Positions 8,399 through 17,573 of a stretch of DNA of 40,211 bases are shown here, in pieces. The stretch spans positions 1 to 40,211 of the forward strand of contig JANYHK010000043.1 in the NCBI GenBank assembly GCA_025359105.1. The letters run 5' to 3'. Position 1 is the first letter of the stretch, and every line of letters begins with the position of its first letter. The stretch is from Myxococcales bacterium (GTDB taxonomy: Bacteria > Myxococcota_A > Polyangia > Polyangiales > Polyangiaceae). The translations under genes were made by a program, and so were the position numbers. The notes under the pieces are model-generated. The model ran no database searches. It was not told the origin of the DNA and saw only the letters and a program-made list of their open reading frames with translations.

Positions 8399-8404
8399 AG
8401 GAGG
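8399..8404 (+). promoter_or_regulatory. Ribosome binding site AGGAGG
   Basis: A perfect AGGAGG ends 5 bases before the ATG at 8410. It selects that codon over the in-frame ATG at 8386, which has no such site. Confidence 0.8.
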
Positions 8405-8409
8405 CGGGC

Positions 8410-9996
8410 ATGGGATCGTCGGCGGGCGCTGGGATCGGACGAACGGCGGTGCGCGGCAACCGCCGCGTCGGTCGCTACGAGCTGCTCGCGCCCCTGGCCA
8501 GCGGCGGGATGGCCACCGTCTACCTCGCCCAGCGCGTCGGGCCCGGGGGCTTCTCACGCGTCTTCGCCGCGAAGCGCTTGCACGAGCACCTCTCCGAGGA
8601 TCCCGAGTTCGTCACGATGTTCATGGACGAGGCGCGCATCGGCGCCCGCATCCACCACCCCAACGTCGTCCCCGTCGTCGACGTCGCGCGCTCGGGCGAC
8701 GACGCGGTCCTCGTGCTCGAGTACGTCCACGGTGTATCGCTCGATGTGCTCTTCGCCCAGGTCTTCGAGCTCATGGGCTCGTTCCCCGTGCCGATGGCGG
8801 TCGCGATCCTCACCGGGATCCTCGCCGGGCTCCAGGCCGCCCACACCGCGACGGACGATCACGGCAAATCGCTCGACCTCGTGCACCGCGACGTGTCGCC
8901 GCAGAACGTGATCGTGAGCGCCGAAGGCGTGCCGCGCCTCATCGACTTCGGCATCGCGAAGGCGACGTCGAGCTCCCACGTCACGCGCGCCGGCTTCTTC
9001 AAGGGCAAGCTCGCGTACATGGCGCCGGAGCAGCTCCGGCCCGGGCGGGTCACGCGCGCGGCCGATATCTACGCGGCAGGCGTCCTGCTGTGGGAGATGC
9101 TCGTCGGGCGCCGCCTCTTCGAGCAGCGCGACAAGTCGCAGGCGCTCAAGGGTGCGGTGCAGCCGGTGCCGCTGCCCAGCGAGGTGCTCGCGTCCGAGCA
9201 GGGCCTCGTGTCCGAGGCGCGTCGCCGGCAGCTCGAGCTGCTCGATCCGATCGTCGCGCGCGCGGTTCATCCTTCGCCGGAAGAGCGCTTTGCGTCAGCC
9301 GACGAGATGATCGTCGCGCTCCTGTCGGTGGCCCGGAGCGTCGGCTCGCTCGACCTCGGCGCCTGGCTCCACGAGGTCGCCGGCACGCAGCTCGCGGAGC
9401 GGCGTGACGCGCTCGCCGCGGCGCAGGGCAGCGCGCTTCACCAGCGCGAGTCGTTCGGCGAGCTCGAGCTCTCGCCCGAGAGCGCGCGGCTACCGACCGA
9501 GCAGGTCGCGCACGCGCACGGCAGGACGGTCGCGCCGCCGCCGCCGCGGTCGCGCTCGTCGCGCATGCTCGGAGCGGCGCTCTTGCTGCTGGCCGGTTCG
9601 CTGCTCACGCTCGCGTGCGTCGTCGTGCTCGGCAGGGCCACCCTTGCGCGAGATCACGCACCGGGGACCACGAGCGCGGCGGCGGCTCCTCCGTCGGCGC
9701 TGGCGGCGCTGCCGGAGGCCGCGGCCGTCGTGCGTTCGCCGGACCCGGCGCCCCTCGTCGCGTCGCCTCCTCCCACCGGCCAGCTGGTCGCGACTCCCCC
9801 CGTGGCGCACGACGTCGCGCGACCTCGCGGAGCGCGCTCGTTCGTCACCGCCCCGCGGCGCATCGAGCCGCCGGCACCGGCCAACGCGAGCGCGGCGAGC
9901 GCGACGCCGCCGGTGAACGCGGCGAGCCCTTCGCCATGCGAGGTGCCGTACTACATGGTCGGATCGCGCAAGGTCTTCAAGGAGGAGTGCCTTTAA
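8410..9996 (+). CDS. Membrane-anchored Ser/Thr protein kinase
   Basis: The 528-residue Hanks-type kinase has its catalytic domain at about residues 23-310, then a linker, one membrane helix (386-408) and an exported Ala/Pro-rich tail. Visible motifs are the glycine loop LASGGMATVYLA, Lys55 (FAAKRLH), Glu74 of helix C, the catalytic loop HRDVSPQN (159-166), DFG at 179 and MAPEQL. The loop has Ser where most Ser/Thr kinases have Lys (HRDxKxxN), a variant common in myxobacterial kinases, so activity is still likely. The C-terminal end, PYYMVGSRKVFKEECL with a second Cys before it, resembles a small conserved cap seen on such kinases. The kinase part faces the cytoplasm and the tail the periplasm. 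No substrate is identifiable. Confidence 0.9.
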   Translation: MGSSAGAGIGRTAVRGNRRVGRYELLAPLASGGMATVYLAQRVGPGGFSRVFAAKRLHEHLSEDPEFVTMFMDEARIGARIHHPNVVPVVDVARSGDDAVLVLEYVHGVSLDVLFAQVFELMGSFPVPMAVAILTGILAGLQAAHTATDDHGKSLDLVHRDVSPQNVIVSAEGVPRLIDFGIAKATSSSHVTRAGFFKGKLAYMAPEQLRPGRVTRAADIYAAGVLLWEMLVGRRLFEQRDKSQALKGAVQPVPLPSEVLASEQGLVSEARRRQLELLDPIVARAVHPSPEERFASADEMIVALLSVARSVGSLDLGAWLHEVAGTQLAERRDALAAAQGSALHQRESFGELELSPESARLPTEQVAHAHGRTVAPPPPRSRSSRMLGAALLLLAGSLLTLACVVVLGRATLARDHAPGTTSAAAAPPSALAALPEAAAVVRSPDPAPLVASPPPTGQLVATPPVAHDVARPRGARSFVTAPRRIEPPAPANASAASATPPVNAASPSPCEVPYYMVGSRKVFKEECL

Positions 9997-10062
9997 GGGC
10001 GGGCGCGCAAACGCGAGAAACGAGGGGGCGCGCGGTCCGTAGGCCGCTGCCACTGGTTTCGC

Positions 10063-11274
10063 GTGGGGACGGGCGGGGCGTTTGGTATCGTCGTGGCAAC
10101 AACCGTGATTTCACCCCTGCACGCCTGGCTCGCGCTACTCGCCCTCACGACGTGCGGCTGCGCGCACGAGTCGGTGACCGCACCCCCTGCGGCGCCGACG
10201 ATCGATCCGAATGCCGAACCGCTGCCTCCGCAGACGCCAGAGGACGATCGACCGGCGCTGAACACCGAATACTTCCTCGGCTCCGAAACGGAGGAGCGTG
10301 CGCAGTTCGCCGCGTTCGCGCAGAAGATCCAGGCCATCCAGAAGCAGGCCGCGGCAGACCACGAGCAGCCGGTCCAGCGAGGATTTCACGCCAAGTCGCA
10401 CGCGTGCCTCGACGGGCGGCTCGAGCTCGATCGCCACCGCGATCCGCGGACCCGTTTCGGGGTCTTCGCGGGCGACGGCGCGCCGAAGCGCGTCGTCGTG
10501 CGTTTCTCGAACGGCGTCGGGTGGCGCCAGGGCGACGGCGAGCTCGACGCCCGCGGCATGGCCATCAAGGTGCTCGACGTGCCAGGCCGGAAGTACCTGC
10601 CCGACGAGCCGGGCTCGCAGGACTTTCTGATGACGAACTCGCCGGTGCCCGTCGGCCGCGACGCCGTCGAGTTCATGAAGTTCGCGCAGGCGAACGCCGA
10701 CGGGCGCCTGTTCGGCCTCTTCTTTCTCATCGGTCACGCATCCACGGCCTCCCAGGCGCTCTCGCGCACGACGCCGGTGAACAGCATGGTCACCGAGCGA
10801 TTCTGGAGCGGCGGCACCTTCCACCTCGGCGCGCACCAGGCCGTGAAGGTGAGCACGCGTCCGTGCGATCTGCGCCTGGTGCGCGAGCCGTCGCGCAGCA
10901 GCGACGACTACCTCCGCGCGGATCTCGTGGACGCGGCGAAGAGCGGCGTCTGCATGACCCTCTACGTGCAGTTCCAGACCGATCCGGAGCGCACGCCCAT
11001 CGAGAATGCCTCGATCATCTGGGAGGAGTCCGATTCGCCGCTCGTGCGCGTGGGCAAGATCGTCATGCCCCCGCAGACCGTGGATCCGGGCGCGACGAAG
11101 GCGTGCGACCAGCTCGCGTTCTCGCCGTGGCACTCGCTACCCGCGCACAAGCCGATGGGACACACCAACCGGGCGCGCCGGTACGTCTACGAAGCGAGCC
11201 GCGTTCTTCGCGGGGGCGGTGCTGGCAGCAGCGCAGGCGGCAGCGATCCGGCCCCGCCCGCCGCGAGCCCCTGA
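10063..11274 (+). CDS. Catalase-fold (SrpA-like) haem lipoprotein
   Basis: This roughly 403-residue protein belongs to the catalase-related family that includes SrpA-like haem peroxidases. The distal His motif appears as RGFHAKSHAC, where catalases have FDRERIPERVVHAKG. Other family marks are VRFSNG, the RGMAIKV strand, DFLMTNSPVP and, near the end, the haem-ligand region NRARRYVYEASR with the expected Tyr. It is shorter than classical catalase, as expected for this subfamily. The N-terminus is hydrophobic and ends in TTCGC, suggesting lipidation. The tail is Gly/Ser/Ala/Pro-rich. Only GTG starts exist (10063, 10093 or 10108) and none has a good ribosome site, so the exact start is unsure. 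Peroxidase rather than catalase activity is likelier. It converges on the phosphoesterase with a 4-base gap. Confidence 0.82.
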   Translation: MGTGGAFGIVVATTVISPLHAWLALLALTTCGCAHESVTAPPAAPTIDPNAEPLPPQTPEDDRPALNTEYFLGSETEERAQFAAFAQKIQAIQKQAAADHEQPVQRGFHAKSHACLDGRLELDRHRDPRTRFGVFAGDGAPKRVVVRFSNGVGWRQGDGELDARGMAIKVLDVPGRKYLPDEPGSQDFLMTNSPVPVGRDAVEFMKFAQANADGRLFGLFFLIGHASTASQALSRTTPVNSMVTERFWSGGTFHLGAHQAVKVSTRPCDLRLVREPSRSSDDYLRADLVDAAKSGVCMTLYVQFQTDPERTPIENASIIWEESDSPLVRVGKIVMPPQTVDPGATKACDQLAFSPWHSLPAHKPMGHTNRARRYVYEASRVLRGGGAGSSAGGSDPAPPAASP

Positions 11275-11278
11275 GCGC

Positions 11279-12760
11279 TCATTTCTTGGACAGCTGCGCG
11301 ATGCAGTAGGCGAGCTCGTTCGGCTCCACGGTCGGCGCCGGGATGTCGGGGGGTGGCGAGCCGGCGGGCTGCGTGAAATCGAACAGGTCCATCATCGGAT
11401 CGGCGTTGGCGTCGCGCGCAGTCAGCGCAGGCAGCTTGAATTTTGCCTCGATGAAGCGGGTGATGCTCGTGTGGTCGTACGTCGTGTGCCCGGCGTAGCC
11501 CTTCTTCGCCCATGGCGACACGACGACGAGCGGGACGCGCACGCCGTGCCGATCGAACGCGCCGGGCGCCGGCTGCCCTTTGGAGTCGATGGGCGTGAGG
11601 CCGTCGGGCGGGCACGCGGCGGGCGGCGGGACGTGATCGAAGTAGCCGCCGTGCTCGTCGTACGTGAGGAAGAGCGCGCTCGTCTTCCACTGCGGGCTCG
11701 CGAAGAGCGCGTGCACGACGTCGCTCACGAATTTCTGGCCCACCTGCACGTCGGCGGGCGGGTGCTCGTCCTGGCCGCTCGGACCGTCGTCGATGTAGTT
11801 CGGATCGACGAAAGAGACGGCCGGCAGCGTGCCCGCGGCGGCGCGCGCATAAAAGTCGCGCATCGGCGCGTTCGGCGTGCGGCCCCATCGCGTGATCAGC
11901 GCCGGTCCGTGCACGATGATGGCGCCGGGGCCTCCATCGGTGAAGAGCGTCCAGTCGACGTGCCGCTTCTCGAGCTCGTCGAGCACGCTGAGATCCTTGT
12001 CGGGAAACGAATACCCGGAGGTATTGGCCAGATCGTTCGACGTGCGCCCGAAGCTCGTCGCGGCGATCAGGTACATGCGGTTCGGCCACGTCGGGCCGAG
12101 GAGCCCCGCGTGGTAGTGGTCGGCGATCGCGAAGGTGCTCGCGAGCTTGTAATAGAAGGGCAGATCGCGCTCGTCGTACCACCACAGCGCGCGCTCGCCG
12201 CTCTTCAGCACCGGGTCGGTCTGCGAGGTGTCGCCGTCGTTCGTCTGGAAGAAGCCATCCATCTGGCCGTCGTCGTACTGGGTGTGCGAGCCCTTCCACG
12301 AGTGGGTGGTGTCGACCGCGCAAAGGTGCGGGCCGTGTTGCCAGGGGTGCGCGGCGCCGCCGTCGGGGCCGATGCGGTCGGGGTTGCTCGCCGTCTCCGG
12401 CGCGGACTCTACGTCGGTCCGGCCGGCGTACTTGTTGAGGTGGCCGAAGTAGTGATCGAACGAGCGGTTCTCCATCATGAGGACGACGACGTTCTCGATG
12501 GGAATGTCGCGATCGAGCGGGGTCGTGGACCCGAGCGTCTCCGCGGGCATCGCGCCGCGCGTGAACTTGCACGCAGCCCGACCGGCCGTCGCCGTCGCGT
12601 CGTCGGCGCGCGTCACCGCGCGGTCCCACTCGGGCGGCGTGGGGGGCCGCGTGTCGACCGCCGCGTCGGGGCCGCCCGCAGATCCGCTCGACTTCGAGCA
12701 CGCCGCGAGGGACGGCGTCGTGAAGAAGAGGATGAGGAGGCCGAGCCGACAGAGCCGCAT
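11279..12760 (-). CDS. Phosphoesterase-family (phospholipase C/acid phosphatase-like) lipoprotein
   Basis: The 493-residue protein has a signal peptide with lipobox SLAAC, so it is probably an outer-membrane lipoprotein. The signature VVLMMENRSFDHYFG (about residues 93-107) and the later YDEHGGYFDHVPPP place it in the phosphoesterase family PF04185, which holds bacterial phospholipases C and acid phosphatases of the alkaline-phosphatase-like fold. The conserved Glu-Asn, Asp and His residues expected to bind metal and phosphate are present. The ATG at 12760 was chosen because the signal peptide MRLCRLGLLILFF begins there; the open frame upstream is non-coding. The preferred phosphodiester cannot be deduced. 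A distant relative is at 30597-31718. Confidence 0.88.
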   Translation of the reverse strand: MRLCRLGLLILFFTTPSLAACSKSSGSAGGPDAAVDTRPPTPPEWDRAVTRADDATATAGRAACKFTRGAMPAETLGSTTPLDRDIPIENVVVLMMENRSFDHYFGHLNKYAGRTDVESAPETASNPDRIGPDGGAAHPWQHGPHLCAVDTTHSWKGSHTQYDDGQMDGFFQTNDGDTSQTDPVLKSGERALWWYDERDLPFYYKLASTFAIADHYHAGLLGPTWPNRMYLIAATSFGRTSNDLANTSGYSFPDKDLSVLDELEKRHVDWTLFTDGGPGAIIVHGPALITRWGRTPNAPMRDFYARAAAGTLPAVSFVDPNYIDDGPSGQDEHPPADVQVGQKFVSDVVHALFASPQWKTSALFLTYDEHGGYFDHVPPPAACPPDGLTPIDSKGQPAPGAFDRHGVRVPLVVVSPWAKKGYAGHTTYDHTSITRFIEAKFKLPALTARDANADPMMDLFDFTQPAGSPPPDIPAPTVEPNELAYCIAQLSKK

Positions 12761-12828
12761 GGGCCGAAGGCTAGCGCAGAAGCCCGAGGGACGAGAGGCG
12801 CCCCGCGGTGGCGAAGCCGGGCATGGCG

Positions 12829-13182
12829 TCAGAAAGCGTAGCCAAAAGCGACGCCGCCGTAGAGACGCTCCTCGCCCACCCGGCTGGGGCAGCCGTAGGA
12901 GAAGTTCGACGCGCACGTGGCGTCGTGCGGGTTCAGGACTTTGCTCCCGCCGCCGTAGAAACGGGCCTGGAGCCCGTTCGGGAAGCGCAGGTCGAAGCCG
13001 GGCTCGATGTGGCCCCAGACGGCCATGTTCCATGTGCGCGTCACGTGGTAGGTGCAGTTCGGCCCCGAGCACACGTCGGTCGATTGGGGCGTGCGCGCGT
13101 CGTAGATGTACGGGCCGAGGGAGACGGGGACGCCGAGGCCAACGGCGAGCCACGGTGTCAGCGGAAGGCGCAGACGCGGCAT
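12829..13182 (-). CDS. Short outer-membrane barrel-like protein, possibly 5'-truncated
   Basis: The 117 residues look like the last strands of an outer-membrane beta-barrel: WLAVGLGVPVSLGPYI, EPGFDLRFPNGLQARFYGGG and a final RLYGGVAFGYAF ending in Phe. Four Cys suggest loop disulfides. There is no signal peptide, and the first residues already read as a barrel strand. The frame continues upstream for 22 codons to a TGA at 13249-13251 without a start or a leader. I take it as a 3' remnant of a larger barrel gene, though a short protein with an unseen partner is possible. It lies between the amylase pair and the phosphoesterase gene, all on the minus strand. Confidence 0.5.
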   Translation of the reverse strand: MPRLRLPLTPWLAVGLGVPVSLGPYIYDARTPQSTDVCSGPNCTYHVTRTWNMAVWGHIEPGFDLRFPNGLQARFYGGGSKVLNPHDATCASNFSYGCPSRVGEERLYGGVAFGYAF

Positions 13183-13328
13183 GATCGCGAACTGCCCAGG
13201 GCACGTCCGTCGGCATCGCCAGAAAGATGCTCCGCGAACGCGGCCCGTTCAAGGGCCGACGAAGATGCCGCGAAGGCGACGGGGCGAGCGCGGCGAGCGG
13301 GCGGGTGGTCGAGCGGGGCGAGCGGTCC

Positions 13329-15401
13329 CTACTTCGCGACGAAGACCCGCGCCTGGCGCGGAGGCACGCTCGCAGATGGGCCGGTCACGCTCGCCCCTGT
13401 CACCAGCTCGTTCAGCGGGACGGCCGGGAGACCCGAGACGTTCGCCGCAGCGTCGCCGCGGTTGATGGCGACGTACACGGTGTCGCCCGTCGTCGTCATC
13501 GAATAGACCCACGTGTCCGCGTTCGCGCTGAGGGTCGCGCGGCGCCCCCGACGCAGCGCCGGATGCGCCGCGCGCGCGGCGGTGAGCGCCTTGATCGTCC
13601 CGTACAGGTATTGCTGATCGGCCGACAGCCCCGAGAACTGCATCACGCGGCGGTTGTCGGGATCGCCGGCGCCGGGCAGGCCGATCTCGTCGCCGTAGTA
13701 GATGAGCGGCGCCCCCTTGTTCGTGAGCAGCACGGCGAACGCGACGCCGAGACGCTCGAAAGGCGAGCGGTAGGCCGGCAGCGTCGGCGAGTTCGACCAC
13801 GCGCGGTCCTTGCCGTCGCTGTACGGATCGCTCCACATCGGCGTGTCCTCGCCCAGGTGGATCGAGCGCGGCAGATCGTGGTTGCCGACGAACGTGCTCA
13901 TGACGGCGTTGCCGCCGTAAAATCCGTCGTTGGCGTCCATGAACGCCGCGAAGCTGTCCATGCCCTCCTGCCGGAGGAGCGTCGTCTTCACGAGATCGAG
14001 CCGCTCGGGGAAGTCGAACTGCCCGTCGAGCTTGGTCGCCGGATCGACGAACGAACGGATGTAGCCCTTGTCGCCGAAGTCGTAAGTCTCACCGACCATG
14101 TAGAAGCGCTGCGGCGGGGTCTGCTTGCCGACGATGTCGGTGTTGATCTGGTTTCGCAGCTGCGTGAGCCAGCCCGTCGGGTGGCCCTTGGCCGCGTCGT
14201 CGACGTGCTTGATCGCGTCGAGGCGGAAGCCGTCGGCGCCGGTGGCCTTGGCGAGCTGTACCGCCGCGTTGACCGAGAAGTCGCGCGCGGCCTGCACCGT
14301 GTAGTTCCAGTGCGGGAGGTAGTCGGTGAACCAGCAGCGGTTCGCGTCGGCGTTCCAGTCGCAGTTCTGGCCGCAGATGCAGTCGCCGACGCCGCTACTG
14401 TTCGGGTAAAACCAGTCGTTGTGCGCCGTGTACACGGGGCTCGTGTTCACGACGTGCACCATGGCGTAGTCGAAGAGGATCTTCAGGTTCTTCGCGTGCG
14501 CCGCGTCGACGAGCGCCTTCAGCTCGCTCCAGTCGGTCCCCGTCTTCTTGCCGAAGCACGGATCCGGCGCGGACGGATCGTACGGCCAGTAGCCGTGGAA
14601 GGCGGAGTACTGGTGGGTGTCGCCGCCGACTCCGTGGCCCTTGAACGTGTCGGCGTTCTTGAACGGAACGGTGACCCAGAGGGTGTTGGCGCCCAGATCG
14701 TTGAAGTACCCGGCGTTGATCTTCTGCAGGACCCCCGCCCAGTCGCCGCCCTTGTAGTTGCCGGCCGAGTCGGTGCCGGGCACGTTGCAGTTGTTCGTGG
14801 CGTCGCCGTCGAAGAAGCGGTCGACGAACACGAAGTAGATGACCGCGTCGCGCCAGTCGAAGACGCCGGGGGGCGGCACCGGCGGCTCGTCGCACGTGAA
14901 CGTCGTGCACGTGATCGGCTTGGCGAGGTTGTTCGTGTTGTTCGTCGCGTCGGTGATCGTGGGCTTGGTGGAGTCGACCTTCCAGGTCGTGCCGTCGACG
15001 AAGAGCTTGTACTGGACGGGCTTGTCGTAAGGGACGGGAACGGTCACCTTCCAGACGCCGCCCGACTTGGTCATCGGATCACCCTTCGTCCACGCGTCGG
15101 CGCGGTAGTCGCCGCGGAGCTCGACGGAGGTGGTCTCGGCGGCCGCGGGGTAGGTGAACTCTTCGGCGCAGCGCTTCAGCTCGTTCGAGCACGTCGGCGG
15201 GCCGGCGTCCTTGCCGCTCGAACCGGAGGAGCCCGAGGAGCCCGAAGAGCCGTACCCGTCGCCGCTGCTGCTGCTGCCGGGGTTGAACGACGCGGCGTCG
15301 GGCGGCTGGCCGTAGTCGACGTTGTGAACCGCGTCGCTCCCGCAGGCGACGGCGAGGCAAGTGGCGAGGGCGAGGCCGACCGTGACGAGGGTGCGCTTCA
15401 T
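13329..15401 (-). CDS. GH13 alpha-amylase family lipoprotein (second of pair)
   Basis: A 690-residue lipoprotein (lipobox LAVAC, Cys20) with a GSSG-rich linker (about 40-65). A CBM48/isoamylase-N-like beta-sandwich (about 85-160) precedes a GH13 TIM barrel (about 170-620) and a C-terminal beta domain. The catalytic residues are visible: nucleophile Asp395 in GFRLDAIKHV, acid/base Glu438 in MVGETYDF and Asp509 in FVGNHDLPR. A Cys-rich insertion (GDCICGQNC...CWFTDYLP) in the barrel is shared with the neighbouring amylase and probably forms disulfides. As a cell-surface lipoprotein it should hydrolyse alpha-1,4-glucans or oligosaccharides outside the cytoplasm. Its ATG overlaps the upstream gene's TGA (ATGA), so the two are co-translated. 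Confidence 0.92.
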   Translation of the reverse strand: MKRTLVTVGLALATCLAVACGSDAVHNVDYGQPPDAASFNPGSSSSGDGYGSSGSSGSSGSSGKDAGPPTCSNELKRCAEEFTYPAAAETTSVELRGDYRADAWTKGDPMTKSGGVWKVTVPVPYDKPVQYKLFVDGTTWKVDSTKPTITDATNNTNNLAKPITCTTFTCDEPPVPPPGVFDWRDAVIYFVFVDRFFDGDATNNCNVPGTDSAGNYKGGDWAGVLQKINAGYFNDLGANTLWVTVPFKNADTFKGHGVGGDTHQYSAFHGYWPYDPSAPDPCFGKKTGTDWSELKALVDAAHAKNLKILFDYAMVHVVNTSPVYTAHNDWFYPNSSGVGDCICGQNCDWNADANRCWFTDYLPHWNYTVQAARDFSVNAAVQLAKATGADGFRLDAIKHVDDAAKGHPTGWLTQLRNQINTDIVGKQTPPQRFYMVGETYDFGDKGYIRSFVDPATKLDGQFDFPERLDLVKTTLLRQEGMDSFAAFMDANDGFYGGNAVMSTFVGNHDLPRSIHLGEDTPMWSDPYSDGKDRAWSNSPTLPAYRSPFERLGVAFAVLLTNKGAPLIYYGDEIGLPGAGDPDNRRVMQFSGLSADQQYLYGTIKALTAARAAHPALRRGRRATLSANADTWVYSMTTTGDTVYVAINRGDAAANVSGLPAVPLNELVTGASVTGPSASVPPRQARVFVAK

Positions 15402-17545
15402 GGGGTGCAGGAACTCGCCGAGGGGACGAGAACGCGTGTGGAGAATGGCGCACGTCCCAGGTTTGTCAACTCAGGAGTGAGTGACGTTTTTTCCCCGGAC
15501 AGGACGTCGACGTATTCCCCTGCAGGAATCCCCGGGAGCGGGGCGCTCACCTCGGCGGTCGGCGCCCTGACAAGTACGACGACGACCCGATCTGTGCCCG
15601 TTTCGCGGACGAAGGCGAGGGCTTCGTCGGTGACGACGAGGGGTCGGTAGGTGCCATGGCGCACGGCATCCGAGCAGCCGCGAAGGCGGCCCAGGCGCCC
15701 CGTCGCGTCGCGGAGCGCGCGCTGAGCGGCGGTGAGGTCCGCCTCCGCCGGCATGACACGGCGCGAGTCGGGATCGGAGCGTCCAGCGAGCGCCACCTCG
15801 TCGCCGTAATAGAGGACCGGGAGCCCGGGCAGGGTCATCACCGTCGCGAGCGCCATGCGCTGCTTGTCGTAGACGAGCGGATGGGTCGGTTGCGACGCGG
15901 CGATCCAGCCGTCGCCCGCGGCGTCGCCGGCGCTCTCCGACGCGAAGCGCGTGACGTCGTGGTTGCCGATCATCGTCGCCATGACCGCGCCCGAGCCGTC
16001 CCACGCTGCGCTCCCGACCTGAACGGCCGCGTCGATGTCGCGCATCGTCCCCGTCGTCGCCGCGATCGCGCCGCGGAGCGACCACATGAGCGGGAAGTGG
16101 AACTCCGAGTCGAGCCCGAACGGCCCAAGCTCGTAGCGGAGCTGGTTGTAGCCGCCGGGGCCGGTGAAATTCTCGCCGAGGAGGAGCGAGCGATGGCCGG
16201 GATGGTCGTAGCGCGCGCGCACGGCGTGGGCGATGCGGCGCGTCGCGGCGCGCGGCATCATCGGCACCGCGTCGATGCGCAGGCCGTCGCCGTCGAAGCG
16301 GTCGAGCCACCACCGCGTGTCGCTCGTCACCTGGTCGGCGGCGGCGGGGACGTCCCAGGCGACGTCGGGCAAATACGGGGTGAACCAGCAGTCCTGGATG
16401 TGGTCGGCCCAGCTGCACGTGGCCGAGCCGCACACGCAGCTCGCGGCCTTGTCGTGGAACCACTCGGGGTGCTCTTTGACGTACGGGTGCTGCTCGTGGA
16501 CGTGGTTGGGCACGACGTCGAAGATCACGCGGACGGCGCGCGCGTGGGCGGCGGCGACGAGCGCGTCGAGGTCGGCCTCGCTCCCCTGCTCGGGCTCGAG
16601 CGCGCGCGACGCGACCGGCCAGTAGCCGTGGTAGCTCGTGTACGGGCGGCCATCGCTCCCGGGGAACGTGCCTGTCGGGTTCGCGTACAGCGGCGAAAGC
16701 CAGAGCGCGTTCACGCCAAGGCGCGTGAGCTCGCCCGCCTCGATCGCCGCGCGCACGCCACGCAGCGTGCCGCCCGCTCGCCCCGACGTGAGCGAGGGCG
16801 GATGGAGCGCGCCCGCGTCGTTGCGAAAGCGATCGACGATGACCTGGTAGAGGACGAGGTCTGCCAGCTCGAGCGGCCGCGCCTCCACCCACGCCGTCGC
16901 AATGGCTTCGGGCGACGCGCGGCCGCGCGTGTCCTTCGCCGCGAGGGTTACGGTGACCTTGCCGGACGGCAGGCCGTCGGCCGAGAGCTCGATGAGGCCC
17001 GTCGCCGGCTCGGCGCGGACGATGGACAGCGCACGCCCGTCGCGCGTGGTGGCCGTGAGGGTCGCCGGATCGAGCGGATCGCCGGCGCGCGACGCGAAGA
17101 GCTGCGCCGCGACCGACACGTGCCCGGCCGCCGTCGCCGTGGCCGACGACACCCGAACCTCGGGCACGTCGCAGCTCGGCACGTCGACCCACGAGACCTC
17201 GTGGCCGTCGTGCGCCGCGGTCGTCGGGACGTTGGCATCGGTGAGCCAGGCGCCGTCCTCGACGATGGCGTAGGCGTGCTGGCCCGGTGGCAGATCCAGC
17301 GTCGTCACGCGCCACCCGTCGGCGCGGCCCGGCGGGAGCACGCGCCCCGGCCGCGCCCAGCCATTGAAATCACCAACGATCTCGACGGTGGCTGCCGTGC
17401 TCGCGGCCTTTCGCCAGATGGTTACGCCACAGCTGCGCGTGGGGACGGTCGGCCCGTCGGGCGTGGACCTGTGGCAGGCGACGGCCAGCGCCACCGCGCC
17501 GCCGGCGAAAATCAGCTGTTTCAGCACCCTCGCGGGACGGCGCAC
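15398..17545 (-). CDS. GH13 alpha-amylase family lipoprotein (first of pair)
   Basis: A 715-residue lipoprotein with lipobox LAVAC, the same box as its downstream paralogue. Order of parts: CBM48-like domain with EIVGDFNGW (about 50-120), a further beta domain (about 125-225), a GH13 barrel starting LADLVLYQVIVDRF, and a C-terminal beta domain. The catalytic triad is Asp425 (GLRIDAV), Glu458 (LLGENFTG) and Asp530 (IGNHDVTR). The CVCGSATC...DCWFTPYLP insertion matches that of the other amylase. The start is GTG (17545), with an alternative GTG six codons later; neither has a strong ribosome site. It begins 28 bases after an SdhC-like gene on the same strand. Whether it is an amylase, pullulanase or maltogenic enzyme cannot be told. 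Confidence 0.92.
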   Translation of the reverse strand: MRRPARVLKQLIFAGGAVALAVACHRSTPDGPTVPTRSCGVTIWRKAASTAATVEIVGDFNGWARPGRVLPPGRADGWRVTTLDLPPGQHAYAIVEDGAWLTDANVPTTAAHDGHEVSWVDVPSCDVPEVRVSSATATAAGHVSVAAQLFASRAGDPLDPATLTATTRDGRALSIVRAEPATGLIELSADGLPSGKVTVTLAAKDTRGRASPEAIATAWVEARPLELADLVLYQVIVDRFRNDAGALHPPSLTSGRAGGTLRGVRAAIEAGELTRLGVNALWLSPLYANPTGTFPGSDGRPYTSYHGYWPVASRALEPEQGSEADLDALVAAAHARAVRVIFDVVPNHVHEQHPYVKEHPEWFHDKAASCVCGSATCSWADHIQDCWFTPYLPDVAWDVPAAADQVTSDTRWWLDRFDGDGLRIDAVPMMPRAATRRIAHAVRARYDHPGHRSLLLGENFTGPGGYNQLRYELGPFGLDSEFHFPLMWSLRGAIAATTGTMRDIDAAVQVGSAAWDGSGAVMATMIGNHDVTRFASESAGDAAGDGWIAASQPTHPLVYDKQRMALATVMTLPGLPVLYYGDEVALAGRSDPDSRRVMPAEADLTAAQRALRDATGRLGRLRGCSDAVRHGTYRPLVVTDEALAFVRETGTDRVVVVLVRAPTAEVSAPLPGIPAGEYVDVLSGEKTSLTPELTNLGRAPFSTRVLVPSASSCTP

Positions 17546-17573
17546 GGGGCGTGGTGTAGCCCCGGCCGGCGGC

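Noticed and set aside
7528-8409. N-terminal extension of the first Ser/Thr kinase
   Set aside because: It overlaps the LpoA-like gene in another frame and lacks structure. AGGAGG selects the ATG at 8410.
12761-13252. N-terminal extension of the phosphoesterase gene
   Set aside because: The true start at 12760 gives a lipoprotein leader. The extension is Arg-rich and opposite in register to the barrel-like gene.
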